The notes under the pieces: model-generated
Told to the model about the DNA's origin: nothing
The model's database searches: none
The model's input: only the letters and a program-made list of their open reading frames with translations
Assembly: GCF_021484805.1 (NCBI RefSeq)
Contig: NZ_CP090557.1
Span: 484,501-548,500 of the forward strand
Length of the DNA stretch: 64,000 bases
DNA from: Tellurirhabdus bombi
Lineage (GTDB): Bacteria; Bacteroidota; Bacteroidia; Cytophagales; Spirosomataceae
Reading direction: 5' to 3'
Made by a program: the position numbers and the translations under genes
Part shown: in pieces, positions 52,498 to 62,550 of the stretch
Layout of the letters: each line of letters begins with the position of its first letter
Position numbering within the stretch: the first letter of the stretch is position 1

Positions 52498-52499
52498 CT

Positions 52500-53195
52500 C
52501 TACGACTGACCCTGCGCTTTTACCCAACAGTTGTGGTCGCATCTTTTGCAGCAAGCATGAGGCTGGGGTTCCAGCTTTGTTACATTGCCACAGTTACGAC
52601 AGGCATACAGGCCCGCCTCCTGGATGTCTTCAAACGTCTGATTGAGCAATTTAGGCAGAATCGGTAAGCCCGGTTTTACATCTTTATCTTCCTGTAGGAA
52701 CACACTGAGTTCGCCATGTGGCTCTAGAATGGCCACGCGTACCTGACCAAGTTGCTCAACGCCCGACAGCCTTAATTCAGCGAACAATTCGTCCAGGCCA
52801 AGATCTTCTTCGTCAAAGTTTTGCTTGTCAATGCATCCATTTTCGATTACGTAGACTGGCTTACCTTCCAGTGCCACCCGAATTTTTTTGTTTTTATCGC
52901 TGATTCGGGTGGCGAGCTTATAACAACTCATCATAACCACGAAAACAACAATAACTACCAACAGGGGAACATCGTCGTAAAACATGGGGTCACCGGCGGC
53001 TGAGCCTAAGCCAATCACCAGTACCAGTTCATAAACGGATAATTGTTTAACTTCCCGTTTCCCGGAAACCCGAAGTGCCAGCAAGATAACCAGGAACATA
53101 ATAAACGTTCGTAAGGCTACCTCGAGCAGGTAGAGGCCCGGAAAATCATGGAGGAAGATACGCTGCCAATCAAACGCAACAACAGGCTCTTTCAT
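52500..53195 (-). CDS. DUF421 (YetF/YcaP-like) membrane protein
   Basis: 231 residues. Three N-terminal membrane helices (about 22-40, 52-70, 78-95) precede the DUF421 cytoplasmic domain with LEGKPVYVIENGCIDKQNFDEEDLGLDELFAELRLSGVEQLGQVRVAILEPHGELSVF. The C-terminus carries four CxxC-type cysteines (CRNCG and CCKRCDHNC), a probable zinc ribbon not typical of the family. It overlaps the small upstream gene by 4 bp. Confidence 0.88.
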   Translation of the reverse strand: MKEPVVAFDWQRIFLHDFPGLYLLEVALRTFIMFLVILLALRVSGKREVKQLSVYELVLVIGLGSAAGDPMFYDDVPLLVVIVVFVVMMSCYKLATRISDKNKKIRVALEGKPVYVIENGCIDKQNFDEEDLGLDELFAELRLSGVEQLGQVRVAILEPHGELSVFLQEDKDVKPGLPILPKLLNQTFEDIQEAGLYACRNCGNVTKLEPQPHACCKRCDHNCWVKAQGQS

Positions 53196-53419
53196 GAGTT
53201 GCTGTTATTTGCGGCCTGCACTTCAGGTGCGCTGTCCTTTCGGATTTTTTTATTTCGATTTTGAGCCCATTCTTGGGCGCGAGCCGTGGCAATTGAAATT
53301 GCGCGGGCATCTTCGTGGCCTTCCGCCAAGAGGGCATTGGCAATTTCGATGGCTTTATTCCGCACCGGCGCCATGAAGTTTTTCAACGACGGTGGATAAT
53401 TTTCTTTTGTCCAGGGCAT
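53192..53419 (-). CDS. Small conserved-type protein of unknown function
   Basis: 75 residues: MPWTKENYPPSLKNFMAPVRNKAIEIANALLAEG, then EDARAISIATARAQEWAQNR and a Lys-rich tail. It resembles small proteins found beside stress or DNA-repair genes in many bacteria, some labelled YdaT- or ChaB-like; the family name is uncertain. It overlaps the DUF421 gene by 4 bp, so the two are translationally coupled. Confidence 0.75.
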   Translation of the reverse strand: MPWTKENYPPSLKNFMAPVRNKAIEIANALLAEGHEDARAISIATARAQEWAQNRNKKIRKDSAPEVQAANNSNS

Positions 53420-53530
53420 GAGTTTGATGGATGAGTAAGGAGGGGAAGCGGTGCACTTTGCTACCTAAATTTAAACTAGATTCAGGCCGAAAAGTTACTC
53501 CTACTCAATCATTTATTCATGCTTATTCTG

Positions 53531-54907
53531 CTATTTTCCCACTTCCTGCAAAATTAGGCTACTTAGCCGCAGCAGTTCAATTTCTGAGATTTTAGTGTTG
53601 TATTCTGCATTAATTAGCCGCGTTTCCGCTGCCACGGCATTTCGTTGTACGTCCCTGAATTCAACCGAGGTTGAGTTTCCGACGCGGTAACGCTCAAAGG
53701 CAATGTCTACGTTTTCGTTGGCTATTTTGTAATTTTCGTTCTCAAGATTTACCAGCGTCAGGCTATTGCGGTACTGTGAATAGGTTTGTTCCAGCGCCTG
53801 CGCAATCAGGATTTGTTGCTGGCCTTGCTGGTATTCCGTAATAAGAGCATTTGTTTTGGCATTATTGATTAGTCGCCGCTGGTTGAATCCTGTAAAAATG
53901 GGAATAGAAGCCTGAATACCGTACGTAAAAATATCATTTCGGCCCCGGCGAACCCCAAAACCACCCTGATTGTCAATAGCCGTAAAGTTATAACCAGACA
54001 CCAGATTGACCACGGGCAATTGAGCGGCTCTCGTCAATTGGGTATTTAGATCGGCTACACGCCGGTTTAAGGTGGCCGTTACCAACTGCGGATTATTGGT
54101 GTTTGCTGCTTCGCGTAAACGATCGATGGCTAGATCTGTCCGTACAATAATCGTATCCTGCACGACAAACTCCGTAGCCGGATCGCGCACCAGCAAGGTA
54201 TTCAGAAAAACTTTAGCATTTCGCACGTTCTGCTCCTGCGATACCATAGCCGAACTATCGGTGTTGTAATCCACCTGCGCCGTCAGAAAATCCACTCTCG
54301 ATCGCGCTCCTACTTCGTAATTGCCACGGGCCAGGTCCAGGCGTTCCCGCGAAATATCAAGTGCCTGGCGCAACGAAAGAAGCTGCTGCAATTGGCGAAT
54401 AACATCATAGTAAGCAGTTGCTACGTCGGCTACTGTCAATTCGATGTTTGCCCGCGTATTTAGCTCGCTGATTTTGACTAATTCCGATAGGCGGTCGTAG
54501 CTGTAAAAGACACCAAAGCCATTGAAGAGGTTCCAGTTAAGCGACAGGCCAACGGTTGAACTCCGGTTAAGCGCACCGTAAATCTCCTGCCGAGGCCGAA
54601 TGTTGTCCAAAAAATCCTGTCGCAGGTTTTGAACGGAGTTGTTGTTGTTGAATGTCCCATTGATCGAAGGCAGAAAAGCGCCAAAAGCAAACCGAAAGTC
54701 ATTTCGGCTAATCTGTTCCTGCGATTTAGCAATGCGAATCTGATAGTTTCGCTCCAATGCCAGCGAGATAGCCTCCTGCAAGTTGATTGGATCACCTACC
54801 TGTACGATACGGTCCTCCAATTTAGCACGTTGCGCAGGCGATTTTATAATTTGAGAGTGGGCTGTTAAGAAAGAACAAATGAAAAGTATACTAACTAAAG
54901 AGCGCAT
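53531..54907 (-). CDS. TolC-family outer-membrane efflux protein
   Basis: 458 residues. A signal peptide (to about FLTAHSQ) precedes two OEP repeats of long alpha-helical coiled coil and short beta strands, for example ISLALERNYQIRIAKSQEQISRNDFRFAFGAFLPSINGTF and NVDIAFERYRVGNSTSVEFRDVQRNAVAAETRLINAEY. It would form the outer-membrane channel of a tripartite efflux pump. No adjacent inner-membrane pump or adaptor gene is present in the window. A 16-bp palindrome overlaps its candidate -7 element. Confidence 0.93.
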   Translation of the reverse strand: MRSLVSILFICSFLTAHSQIIKSPAQRAKLEDRIVQVGDPINLQEAISLALERNYQIRIAKSQEQISRNDFRFAFGAFLPSINGTFNNNNSVQNLRQDFLDNIRPRQEIYGALNRSSTVGLSLNWNLFNGFGVFYSYDRLSELVKISELNTRANIELTVADVATAYYDVIRQLQQLLSLRQALDISRERLDLARGNYEVGARSRVDFLTAQVDYNTDSSAMVSQEQNVRNAKVFLNTLLVRDPATEFVVQDTIIVRTDLAIDRLREAANTNNPQLVTATLNRRVADLNTQLTRAAQLPVVNLVSGYNFTAIDNQGGFGVRRGRNDIFTYGIQASIPIFTGFNQRRLINNAKTNALITEYQQGQQQILIAQALEQTYSQYRNSLTLVNLENENYKIANENVDIAFERYRVGNSTSVEFRDVQRNAVAAETRLINAEYNTKISEIELLRLSSLILQEVGK

Positions 54908-54934
54908 TCTGAGTAGGCGTTACGTTTAACCCAT

Positions 54935-54955
54935 CAAAATTAGAATATATTCTAA
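54935..54955 (-). promoter_or_regulatory. TolC promoter element overlapped by a palindrome
   Basis: CAAAATTA at 54935-54942 reads TAATTTTG on the minus strand (a TAnnTTTG match), 28 bp before the ATG. The perfect 16-bp palindrome TTAGAATATATTCTAA (54940-54955) overlaps it, as a repressor operator would. Confidence 0.45.
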
Positions 54956-55035
54956 CATTCTAATCCATCTGCCAAATTTTGCTTGTCATTTTAAACCTTA
55001 ATTCTTCTATATTTAGCCGCTTATCTTAAATTCTA

Positions 55036-56664
55036 ATGAAAAAAGCAGCTTTCGGCTTATTGCTCCTCTTTCTTCTCCAAGCTTGTTCGACTAAAAAAAA
55101 GGCTGACCTTATTGTCCATAACGCCACGGTATATACTGTTGATTCGGCCTTTACGACCGCACAGGCATTCGCGGTGAAAGACGGAAAATTCCTCGCCGTT
55201 GGAACGGACAAGGCTATTTTAGAGCAGTACGAAGCCGATATCGTGGCTGATTTGAGCGGCAAACCGGTTTATCCCGGCTTTTACGACCCTCATTCCCATT
55301 TCTTTGGCCTCGGTCAGGTCCTTGACCAGGCTGACCTGGTTGGCACAAACTCGTTCGAAGAGGTAATTGACCGGCTGAAAACGTACCACCAAAAGCATTC
55401 AGATGCCATCTGGCTTGTTGGTCGGGGCTGGGACCAGAATGACTGGACAGACAAACGTTTTCCGAGCAAAGAAAAATTAGACGCCGCTTTTCCAAATGTT
55501 CCTGTTGCACTAATGCGCGTGGATGGCCATGCTCTGCTGGTCAATTCCAAGGCCCTCCGCCTAGCCCGAATCACGGCAGGCACCAAAATAGCCGGTGGTG
55601 AAATCGTTCTGAAAGATGGCGAACCGTCGGGGGTTTTGGTTGATAATGCCATGCAAATGGTCAAGCGCGTTATTCCGCAGCCCGATGCGAAAGACAAGGA
55701 ACGCATGTTGTTGGCGGCACAGAAAGTATGTGTTTCACTCGGCTTAACGAGTGTTTCTGATGCGGGCCTCGACCGCCCGGATATTGAACTTATCGAAAAA
55801 ATCCAGAAAGAAGGAAAGCTGAAAATTCGGGATTATGTCATGATTAGCCTGGGTGAATCCAATCTGGATTATTACCTCAAGAAAGGGCCTTTTCAAACCG
55901 ATCGCTTAACGGTTCGGGCCTTCAAAGTCTACGCCGATGGCGCTTTGGGGTCGCGCGGGGCCTGTCTCCGCCAGCCCTACAGTGACCGCCCCGAAACCGG
56001 TGGTTTTCTGCTACTGAATCCTCAGGAACTTGAGCGCGTACTTACGCTGATCAGTAAAAGCGATTTTCAGGCTAATACCCACTGCATCGGCGATTCTTCC
56101 AATCACCTGATTCTGGATTTATACGGCAAGCTGCTAAAAGCGCCAAACCAGCGTCGCTGGCGCATTGAACACGCCCAGGTTGTCTCGCCGGATGATTTCT
56201 GGAAGTTCAATCGGTATTCGGTTATTCCCTCGGTTCAGCCTACCCACGCTACCTCCGACATGTACTGGGCCGCCGATCGCCTCGGCCCCAACCGCGTAAA
56301 AGGAGCTTACGCCTTCAAGGATTTGATGAAGCAGAACAACCTGATTGCCTTTGGTAGCGATTTTCCCGTCGAAGCCGTCAATCCGCTTTATGGCTTTCAC
56401 GCTGCCGTTGCCCGGGTGGACGAAAAAGGCTATCCGCAGGGCGGCTACCAGATGGAAAATGCCGTTGATCGGGAATCGGCCCTGAAAGCCATGACGCGCT
56501 GGGCGGCCTTTGCCTGTTTTGAAGAGCACCTACGTGGTTCCATCGAAGCGGGCAAACAAGCCGATTTTGTGGTTTTGCCCAAGGACATCATGAAAATACC
56601 GGCTCCGCAATTGCGACAGGTTAAAATATCTCAGACCTGGATTGGTGGCGAGCGTTTGTTTTAA
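55036..56664 (+). CDS. YtcJ-like amidohydrolase lipoprotein
   Basis: 542 residues. The lipobox LLQAC predicts lipidation. The amidohydrolase-3 layout is clear: an N-terminal beta sandwich (KADLIVHNATVYTVD), HxH in YDPHSHFFGLG, a barrel with RAFKVYADGALGSRGA, ANTHCIGD, RIEHAQ and the aspartate of AFGSDFPVE, and a C-terminal ADFVVL segment. Relatives act on N-substituted formamides or unknown amides. Its stop codon abuts that of convergent metX with no gap. Confidence 0.9.
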   Translation: MKKAAFGLLLLFLLQACSTKKKADLIVHNATVYTVDSAFTTAQAFAVKDGKFLAVGTDKAILEQYEADIVADLSGKPVYPGFYDPHSHFFGLGQVLDQADLVGTNSFEEVIDRLKTYHQKHSDAIWLVGRGWDQNDWTDKRFPSKEKLDAAFPNVPVALMRVDGHALLVNSKALRLARITAGTKIAGGEIVLKDGEPSGVLVDNAMQMVKRVIPQPDAKDKERMLLAAQKVCVSLGLTSVSDAGLDRPDIELIEKIQKEGKLKIRDYVMISLGESNLDYYLKKGPFQTDRLTVRAFKVYADGALGSRGACLRQPYSDRPETGGFLLLNPQELERVLTLISKSDFQANTHCIGDSSNHLILDLYGKLLKAPNQRRWRIEHAQVVSPDDFWKFNRYSVIPSVQPTHATSDMYWAADRLGPNRVKGAYAFKDLMKQNNLIAFGSDFPVEAVNPLYGFHAAVARVDEKGYPQGGYQMENAVDRESALKAMTRWAAFACFEEHLRGSIEAGKQADFVVLPKDIMKIPAPQLRQVKISQTWIGGERLF

Positions 56665-57711
56665 TTACGCTTCCACCTTCGCCTCTTCACGCTTGCCTTC
56701 CTGCATCCACCGCCGGATGATTTGCGTCAGGGGCTTCGCCTCGATCAAGAACCCATCGTGGCCGTATAGGGAGTCAATTTCTTCGTAACGCGCATCGGGA
56801 ATGTGCCGCGCCAGAAACTGTTGCTCGGCGGGTGGAAATAAAATATCTGAACGAATGCCCACCACCAGCGTTCGAGCCTTGATCCGCAAGAGCGCATTGA
56901 TGATGCTGCCCCGGTTTCGCCCGACATTGTGCGAGTCCATGGCTTTCGTTAAATGCCAGTAGGTATAAGCATTAAACCGTTTCACCAATTTCTCACCCTG
57001 GTATTGCTGGTAGCTGGATGCTTTGTAGTTATCTAATTGTTCGTTATGATCCAGTGCCTGCGTAAAGCCGTAAGTATCGTAGTTTCTGTAAGAGAGCAAC
57101 GCAATGGAACGCGCCGCCTTTAAGCCTGTTATACCTGCATCGTCCCGACTTTCCTGCCAGCTGGGATCCGCAGCCAGCGCCATGCGTTGGGACTCGTTAA
57201 AGGCAATTCCCCAAGGTGAATGAACGGCATTTGCCGCAATCAAAACTAAATTTTCAATAATACTCGGCTGCTGAATGGCCCATTCTACCGCTTGCTGGCC
57301 TCCAAGTGAACCTCCTACACAGGTATGGATGTGTTCGATGCCTAATTCCTGCCGCAATAAATCCAGCGCCCCGGCCATGTCACGCACTGTCACAAGCGGG
57401 AAATCATGGTAAAATGGTTTGTTCGTTCGCGGATTAATGGACAACGGTCCGGTTGACCCGTAACAGGAACTGAGCACGTTGGCACAAATGATAAACTGGT
57501 TTTCCGGGTCAAAATATTTTCCTGGACCAACCATGCCATCCCACCAATCGCCGGGGTCAGCACTGCCGGTTAGGGCGTGACAGATCCAAACGACATTGGA
57601 ACGGCTCTCATTGAGCGTACCACGTGTTGTATAAGCCAGCCGAAAGCCCGGAAGTTCGTCACCGGATTCCAGCGGATAAGAAAATTTGTAGTCGAAAAAT
57701 TTAGTCTCCAT
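56665..57711 (-). CDS. metX: Homoserine O-acetyltransferase
   Basis: 348 residues of the MetX alpha/beta-hydrolase family: WICHALTGSADPGDWWDGMVGPGK, nucleophile S135 in CVGGSLGGQQAVEW, and the catalytic histidine in SLYGHDGFLIE. It acetylates homoserine for methionine synthesis. It follows metY by 45 bp and is probably under the same SAM riboswitch. Confidence 0.94.
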   Translation of the reverse strand: METKFFDYKFSYPLESGDELPGFRLAYTTRGTLNESRSNVVWICHALTGSADPGDWWDGMVGPGKYFDPENQFIICANVLSSCYGSTGPLSINPRTNKPFYHDFPLVTVRDMAGALDLLRQELGIEHIHTCVGGSLGGQQAVEWAIQQPSIIENLVLIAANAVHSPWGIAFNESQRMALAADPSWQESRDDAGITGLKAARSIALLSYRNYDTYGFTQALDHNEQLDNYKASSYQQYQGEKLVKRFNAYTYWHLTKAMDSHNVGRNRGSIINALLRIKARTLVVGIRSDILFPPAEQQFLARHIPDARYEEIDSLYGHDGFLIEAKPLTQIIRRWMQEGKREEAKVEA

Positions 57712-57756
57712 AGAATCATGTCCCGCAGCGCCCGTCGGCGTTGCGGGACAAGTAGA

Positions 57757-59235
<1,479 letters not shown>

Positions 59236-59285
59236 TACAACATCGAAATAGATTCATGATTTTAGCGATTTATATTTCCTACAGG

Positions 59286-59390
59286 ATCGCCGAGGCGATA
59301 ACTTAGGCGGGAATTAGCACCTTGCTACGCAGCAGGTTGCCAGAGGTTTACAGAGCCCGGTCTCTCCCCTCTTTCTGTATAAATCCATCG
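59286..59390 (-). ncRNA. SAM-I (S-box) riboswitch upstream of metY
   Basis: The minus strand reads, in order, AAAGAGGGGAGAGACCGGGC, then CCTCTGGCAACC (59335-59346) and AAGGTGCTAATTCC (about 59310-59323). These are the conserved S-box elements: the GA-rich kink-turn strand, the GCAACC loop and the GGUGCUAAUUCC core. A further 6-bp hairpin (59286-59299) lies directly 3'. It precedes metY-metX, the expected target for S-adenosylmethionine feedback. Exact ends need a covariance model. Confidence 0.92.
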
Positions 59391-59632
59391 AACCGTTGAG
59401 CCGCCGAAACAGCTAGCCGGTGAACCAGCAGAAGTGGAACAGATTGACGAAAGCCAACCTTATCGAGGAATTGATAGCGCAATTATAAGCAAGAAAGCCT
59501 GTATGTGCAATCACTTTCGCCTCTTTTTAGCATAATCGCCTATTAGGTACAAACCCCTAACACCTACCCGGCAGAATGATGCGACCGAAAAAAATCCTGT
59601 TACTAGTTATCGATCAAGCCGAAATGGTATAT
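59391..59632. other. Intergenic stretch with no gene
   Basis: Between the riboswitch and the DciA-like promoter there is no convincing coding region. It should hold the metY transcription start, but no exact -7 match was seen on the minus strand. The in-frame extension upstream of the DciA-like gene (from 59576) is judged non-coding. Confidence 0.6.
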
Positions 59633-59640
59633 TACTTTTG
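59633..59640 (+). promoter_or_regulatory. -7 promoter element for the DciA-like gene
   Basis: TACTTTTG matches TAnnTTTG and ends 19 bp before the ATG at 59660, giving a very short leader. It rules out the upstream in-frame ATG at 59576 as the main start. Confidence 0.5.
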
Positions 59641-59659
59641 TGTTAAGTCAATTCCAATC

Positions 59660-59986
59660 ATGTCCCAATTCTATCACTACGATAAAGATAAAGTATTCCG
59701 TCGGCCGGGGGTTACCTCGCTGAAAGATGCTATTGGGCAGATGCTAAAATCGTATCAGTTGCAAACCCGTTTCGACGAAACGTACCTCGAAGCATTCTGG
59801 GAAAAAATGATGGGTAAGGCAATCGCCTCCCGCACAAACCGTCTTTACGTTAAAAATCGTATTCTACACATCGAAATCTCGTCGGCCCCCCTACGGAGCG
59901 AGTTGGTCATTGCCAAGCAAAAAATGATTCAGCTGATTAACAAAGAGATGGGCACCGATGTCATTGAGGACGTGATTTTTATCTGA
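59660..59986 (+). CDS. DUF721 (DciA-like) protein
   Basis: 108 residues from ATG 59660, chosen because a -7 element lies just upstream and because the family begins near this point. The DUF721 core includes TSLKDAIGQMLKSYQLQTRFDETYLEAFWEKMMGKAIASRTNRLYVKNRILHIEISSAPLRSEL. Some DUF721 proteins (DciA) load the replicative helicase in bacteria lacking DnaC; a similar role is plausible. An LD-carboxypeptidase gene follows 85 bp downstream. Confidence 0.88.
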   Translation: MSQFYHYDKDKVFRRPGVTSLKDAIGQMLKSYQLQTRFDETYLEAFWEKMMGKAIASRTNRLYVKNRILHIEISSAPLRSELVIAKQKMIQLINKEMGTDVIEDVIFI

Positions 59987-60071
59987 CGGATAAAATGCAT
60001 TTTTCCTCCACGAATGCAGCAACGCGCTTTCCTGTTATTCATCGTTCTGGCGGTTCGCCGTTTATTCATTA

Positions 60072-60986
60072 ATGATTTCGCCCCCCTTCCTCACCCCCGG
60101 CTCAAAAATTGGTTTAGTAGCTATGGCCAGCCGCCTGGATTACGCAACGCTCCAACCTGCTTTCCGCATTTTGCGCGACGACTGGGGTTTGGAAGTAGTT
60201 GAAGGACGTACGTTAACGAGCAGTCATTTTCAATTTGCCGGGGATGATGCTACGCGCCTGTTGGACTTACAACAGCTACTTGACGACCCTACAATCAGCG
60301 CTATATTTTCGGTTCGGGGTGGTTATGGCAGTTATCGGCTGCTAGATGGGCTGAATTTCACCAACTTCCGACAGTCGCCTAAATGGGTTGTTGGTTTTAG
60401 TGACATTACCGCCCTGCACTGCCACATTCATACATTGGGCATTCAGAGTCTCCATGCAACGATGCCTCGGCTATTTGACCAAGATGATTCGGCTGATGCG
60501 GTGGAAAGCTTGCGACAGCTTTTATTTGGCGAGACAATCGCCCCTTATGCAGCTCCGGCAAATGCCTTAAACCGCCCCAGTGAAGCGCAAGGGCAGTTAG
60601 TAGGCGGCAATCTGTCGTTGCTGACCAATATGCTCTGTACTCCTTCTGATCCAGATTATACAGGCAAGATTCTTTTTATTGAAGACATTGATGAAAGTTA
60701 TTTTTCGCTGGACCGAATGCTGTTGCAACTGCGCCGGAGCGGACGACTGGCCAATTTAGCGGGTCTGGTGGTTGGTCAGTTTTCAGAAATGCGCGTCAAT
60801 GAAACGGCTCCTTTTGGCAAAACGGCGTATGAAATCATCGCTGAACACGTTGCCGATTATACTTACCCGGTCTGCTTTGACTTTCCGGTGGGGCACGTTC
60901 CCCGCAACGTAGCCATGCCCGTCGGACGGCTGGCAACATTGAGCGTCCCGGTTGATTCAAACAGCCCTGCAACATTGCTGTTTTGA
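60072..60986 (+). CDS. ldcA: S66 LD-carboxypeptidase (muramoyltetrapeptide carboxypeptidase)
   Basis: 304 residues. The S66 fold is recognised by LTPGSKIGLVAMAS at the start, the GGYGSYRLLDGL block, the nucleophile serine in VVGFSDITALHCHIH, and LFIEDIDESYFSLDRML with the catalytic glutamate region. The histidine lies near the end (FPVGHVPRNVAMPVG). It removes the terminal D-Ala from murein tetrapeptides in cell-wall recycling. No signal peptide is seen, which fits a cytoplasmic recycling enzyme. Confidence 0.92.
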   Translation: MISPPFLTPGSKIGLVAMASRLDYATLQPAFRILRDDWGLEVVEGRTLTSSHFQFAGDDATRLLDLQQLLDDPTISAIFSVRGGYGSYRLLDGLNFTNFRQSPKWVVGFSDITALHCHIHTLGIQSLHATMPRLFDQDDSADAVESLRQLLFGETIAPYAAPANALNRPSEAQGQLVGGNLSLLTNMLCTPSDPDYTGKILFIEDIDESYFSLDRMLLQLRRSGRLANLAGLVVGQFSEMRVNETAPFGKTAYEIIAEHVADYTYPVCFDFPVGHVPRNVAMPVGRLATLSVPVDSNSPATLLF

Positions 60987-60991
60987 TCGTA

Positions 60992-61028
60992 AAAGATCGG
61001 CGAGGAGACACTTTCTTCGCCGATCTTT
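60992..61028. terminator. Bidirectional terminator between ldcA and the M20 hydrolase
   Basis: AAAGATCGGCGA (60992-61003) and its exact complement (61017-61028) form a 12-bp stem with a 13-nt loop, T-rich on the outside. The M20 stop codon is 5 bp away. Confidence 0.8.
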
Positions 61029-61032
61029 CTTT

Positions 61033-62370
61033 TTATTTCTTTGCTTTCGCGCTGGCCGTTGCTCCTTTCCACTGTTCCATATAGTCCAGCGTCAGGTGGC
61101 ACAGGGCTTTTACCCCGAGGGTGAAGCCTCCTTCATCAATGTAAAAATCCGGCGTGTGGTGTGAGCCTACCTCCTGCGGTGTTTTTCCTTTGGCCATGCC
61201 GCCCAGGAAAAAGAAAAATCCGGGTACTTTCTGCTGATAAAAGGAGAAATCCTCCGCCCCCGTCTGCGCTGGTGTAATCACTACCTTGTTCTTGCCAGCC
61301 AGGGTCTCCAGGGTCGGAACCATCTTTTCGGTGAGCGGTGGATCGTTGTAAGTCACGGGATACATAACGTCAATTTTCACGTCGGCTTTGGCCCCCGCGC
61401 TTTCCGCAATGTTTGTCGATATCTCATCAATCCGACGGTGAACCAGTTTCTGAGCCTCTGGACTAAAGGTGCGAATGGTGCCAATCATGCTGGTTTCTTC
61501 CGGGATAATATTTTGTCGAATGCCCCCGTGAATGGCTCCTACCGTTACGATGGCCGCCCCTTCCGTGATGTTTAGATTGCGACTCACAATGGTTTGCAAA
61601 CCCGTTACAATTTGAGAGGAGGTTACGATGGGGTCTACCCCCGACCAGGGAGCCGCTCCGTGTGCCTGCCGACCTTTCACCTTGATGCTGAAGAAGTCAA
61701 CGGCGGCCATGGTAGCACCGGGGCGGTATTTGATGGTTCCCACTTCCGTTTGCGAATTGATGTGTAAGCCAAAAATGACATCTACTTTCGGGTTTTCCAG
61801 TACGCCTTCTTTCACCATCAATTGCGCGCCCCCTTCTTCTCCGGCGGGTGGTCCTTCCTCAGCGGGCTGGAAAATGAATTTTACGGTGCCTTTCAGTTCG
61901 CTTTTTGCTGAAGCCAGGGCCTCCGCAACGCCCATGAGAATGGCCACGTGCGAATCGTGCCCGCAGGCGTGCATGACCCCAGTTTGCTGGCCGTTATACT
62001 CCGTCGATACCGTTGACTTAAACGGCAGGTCGCCCCGCTCGGTCACGGGCAAGCCGTCCATATCAGCGCGTAAGGCTACCACCGGGCCGGGCTTTCCACC
62101 TTTTAGAAGACCAACCACGCCGGTTTTAGCCACATTCGTCTGCACCTCGATACCCAGCGCTTGCAAATGAGCTGCCACTTTAGCGGAAGTTTTAAACTCC
62201 CGGTTACCTAATTCTGGGTTTTGGTGAAAATCCCGCCGCCACGCCACGACTTTTTTCTCCAGACCGTCCGCCACCTTGCTGACCTGGGCTTTGACTGGCG
62301 ACTGCGCTTCAGAGATCAATGGAATAACTGCTAGGGCAACCGCGCAGAAATTTGTAAAAATGGTACGCAT
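61033..62370 (-). CDS. Secreted M20-family amidohydrolase
   Basis: 445 residues. A signal peptide (to about VIPLISEAQ) precedes the M20D layout: WRRDFHQNPELGNREF, VALRADMDGLPV, MHACGHDSHVAIL with metal ligands, FIFQPAEEGPPAGEEGG, and a late GAEDFSFY block. The lid/dimerisation domain (about 215-330) has GRQAHGAAPW. Relatives hydrolyse N-acyl or hippurate-type amides and aminoacyl conjugates. The exported form suggests scavenging. The substrate is not predictable. Confidence 0.92.
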   Translation of the reverse strand: MRTIFTNFCAVALAVIPLISEAQSPVKAQVSKVADGLEKKVVAWRRDFHQNPELGNREFKTSAKVAAHLQALGIEVQTNVAKTGVVGLLKGGKPGPVVALRADMDGLPVTERGDLPFKSTVSTEYNGQQTGVMHACGHDSHVAILMGVAEALASAKSELKGTVKFIFQPAEEGPPAGEEGGAQLMVKEGVLENPKVDVIFGLHINSQTEVGTIKYRPGATMAAVDFFSIKVKGRQAHGAAPWSGVDPIVTSSQIVTGLQTIVSRNLNITEGAAIVTVGAIHGGIRQNIIPEETSMIGTIRTFSPEAQKLVHRRIDEISTNIAESAGAKADVKIDVMYPVTYNDPPLTEKMVPTLETLAGKNKVVITPAQTGAEDFSFYQQKVPGFFFFLGGMAKGKTPQEVGSHHTPDFYIDEGGFTLGVKALCHLTLDYMEQWKGATASAKAKK

Positions 62371-62494
62371 GAATTATTTCTAAGATTTTATAATGAATAA
62401 TTACAATGCCTTCGGCTTTAACTAACTCTTTACCAAGATACTTCAAAACGTCTTTTTAGCGCGTTGGAAGCTGTTTTTTCTTTGGTCATTAAAA

Positions 62495-62530
62495 TCAGAA
62501 GCCACCCTACAAACGCAGGATGGCTTCTGA
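62495..62530 (-). terminator. Terminator after the SusD/RagB gene
   Basis: TCAGAAGCCACCCT (62495-62508) pairs with AGGATGGCTTCTGA (62517-62530) with a single mismatch or wobble, and a T-rich stretch follows in the minus direction. It lies 20 bp past the SusD stop codon. Confidence 0.75.
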
Positions 62531-62550
62531 AAAATTGGCTAAAAACTGGC

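Noticed and set aside
56660-56670. Terminator between the YtcJ-like gene and metX
   Set aside because: The two stop codons abut with no intergenic bases and no stem was found.
59576-59659. 28-residue N-terminal extension of the DciA-like protein
   Set aside because: A good -7 promoter element lies inside it, so the region is unlikely to be transcribed as coding sequence.
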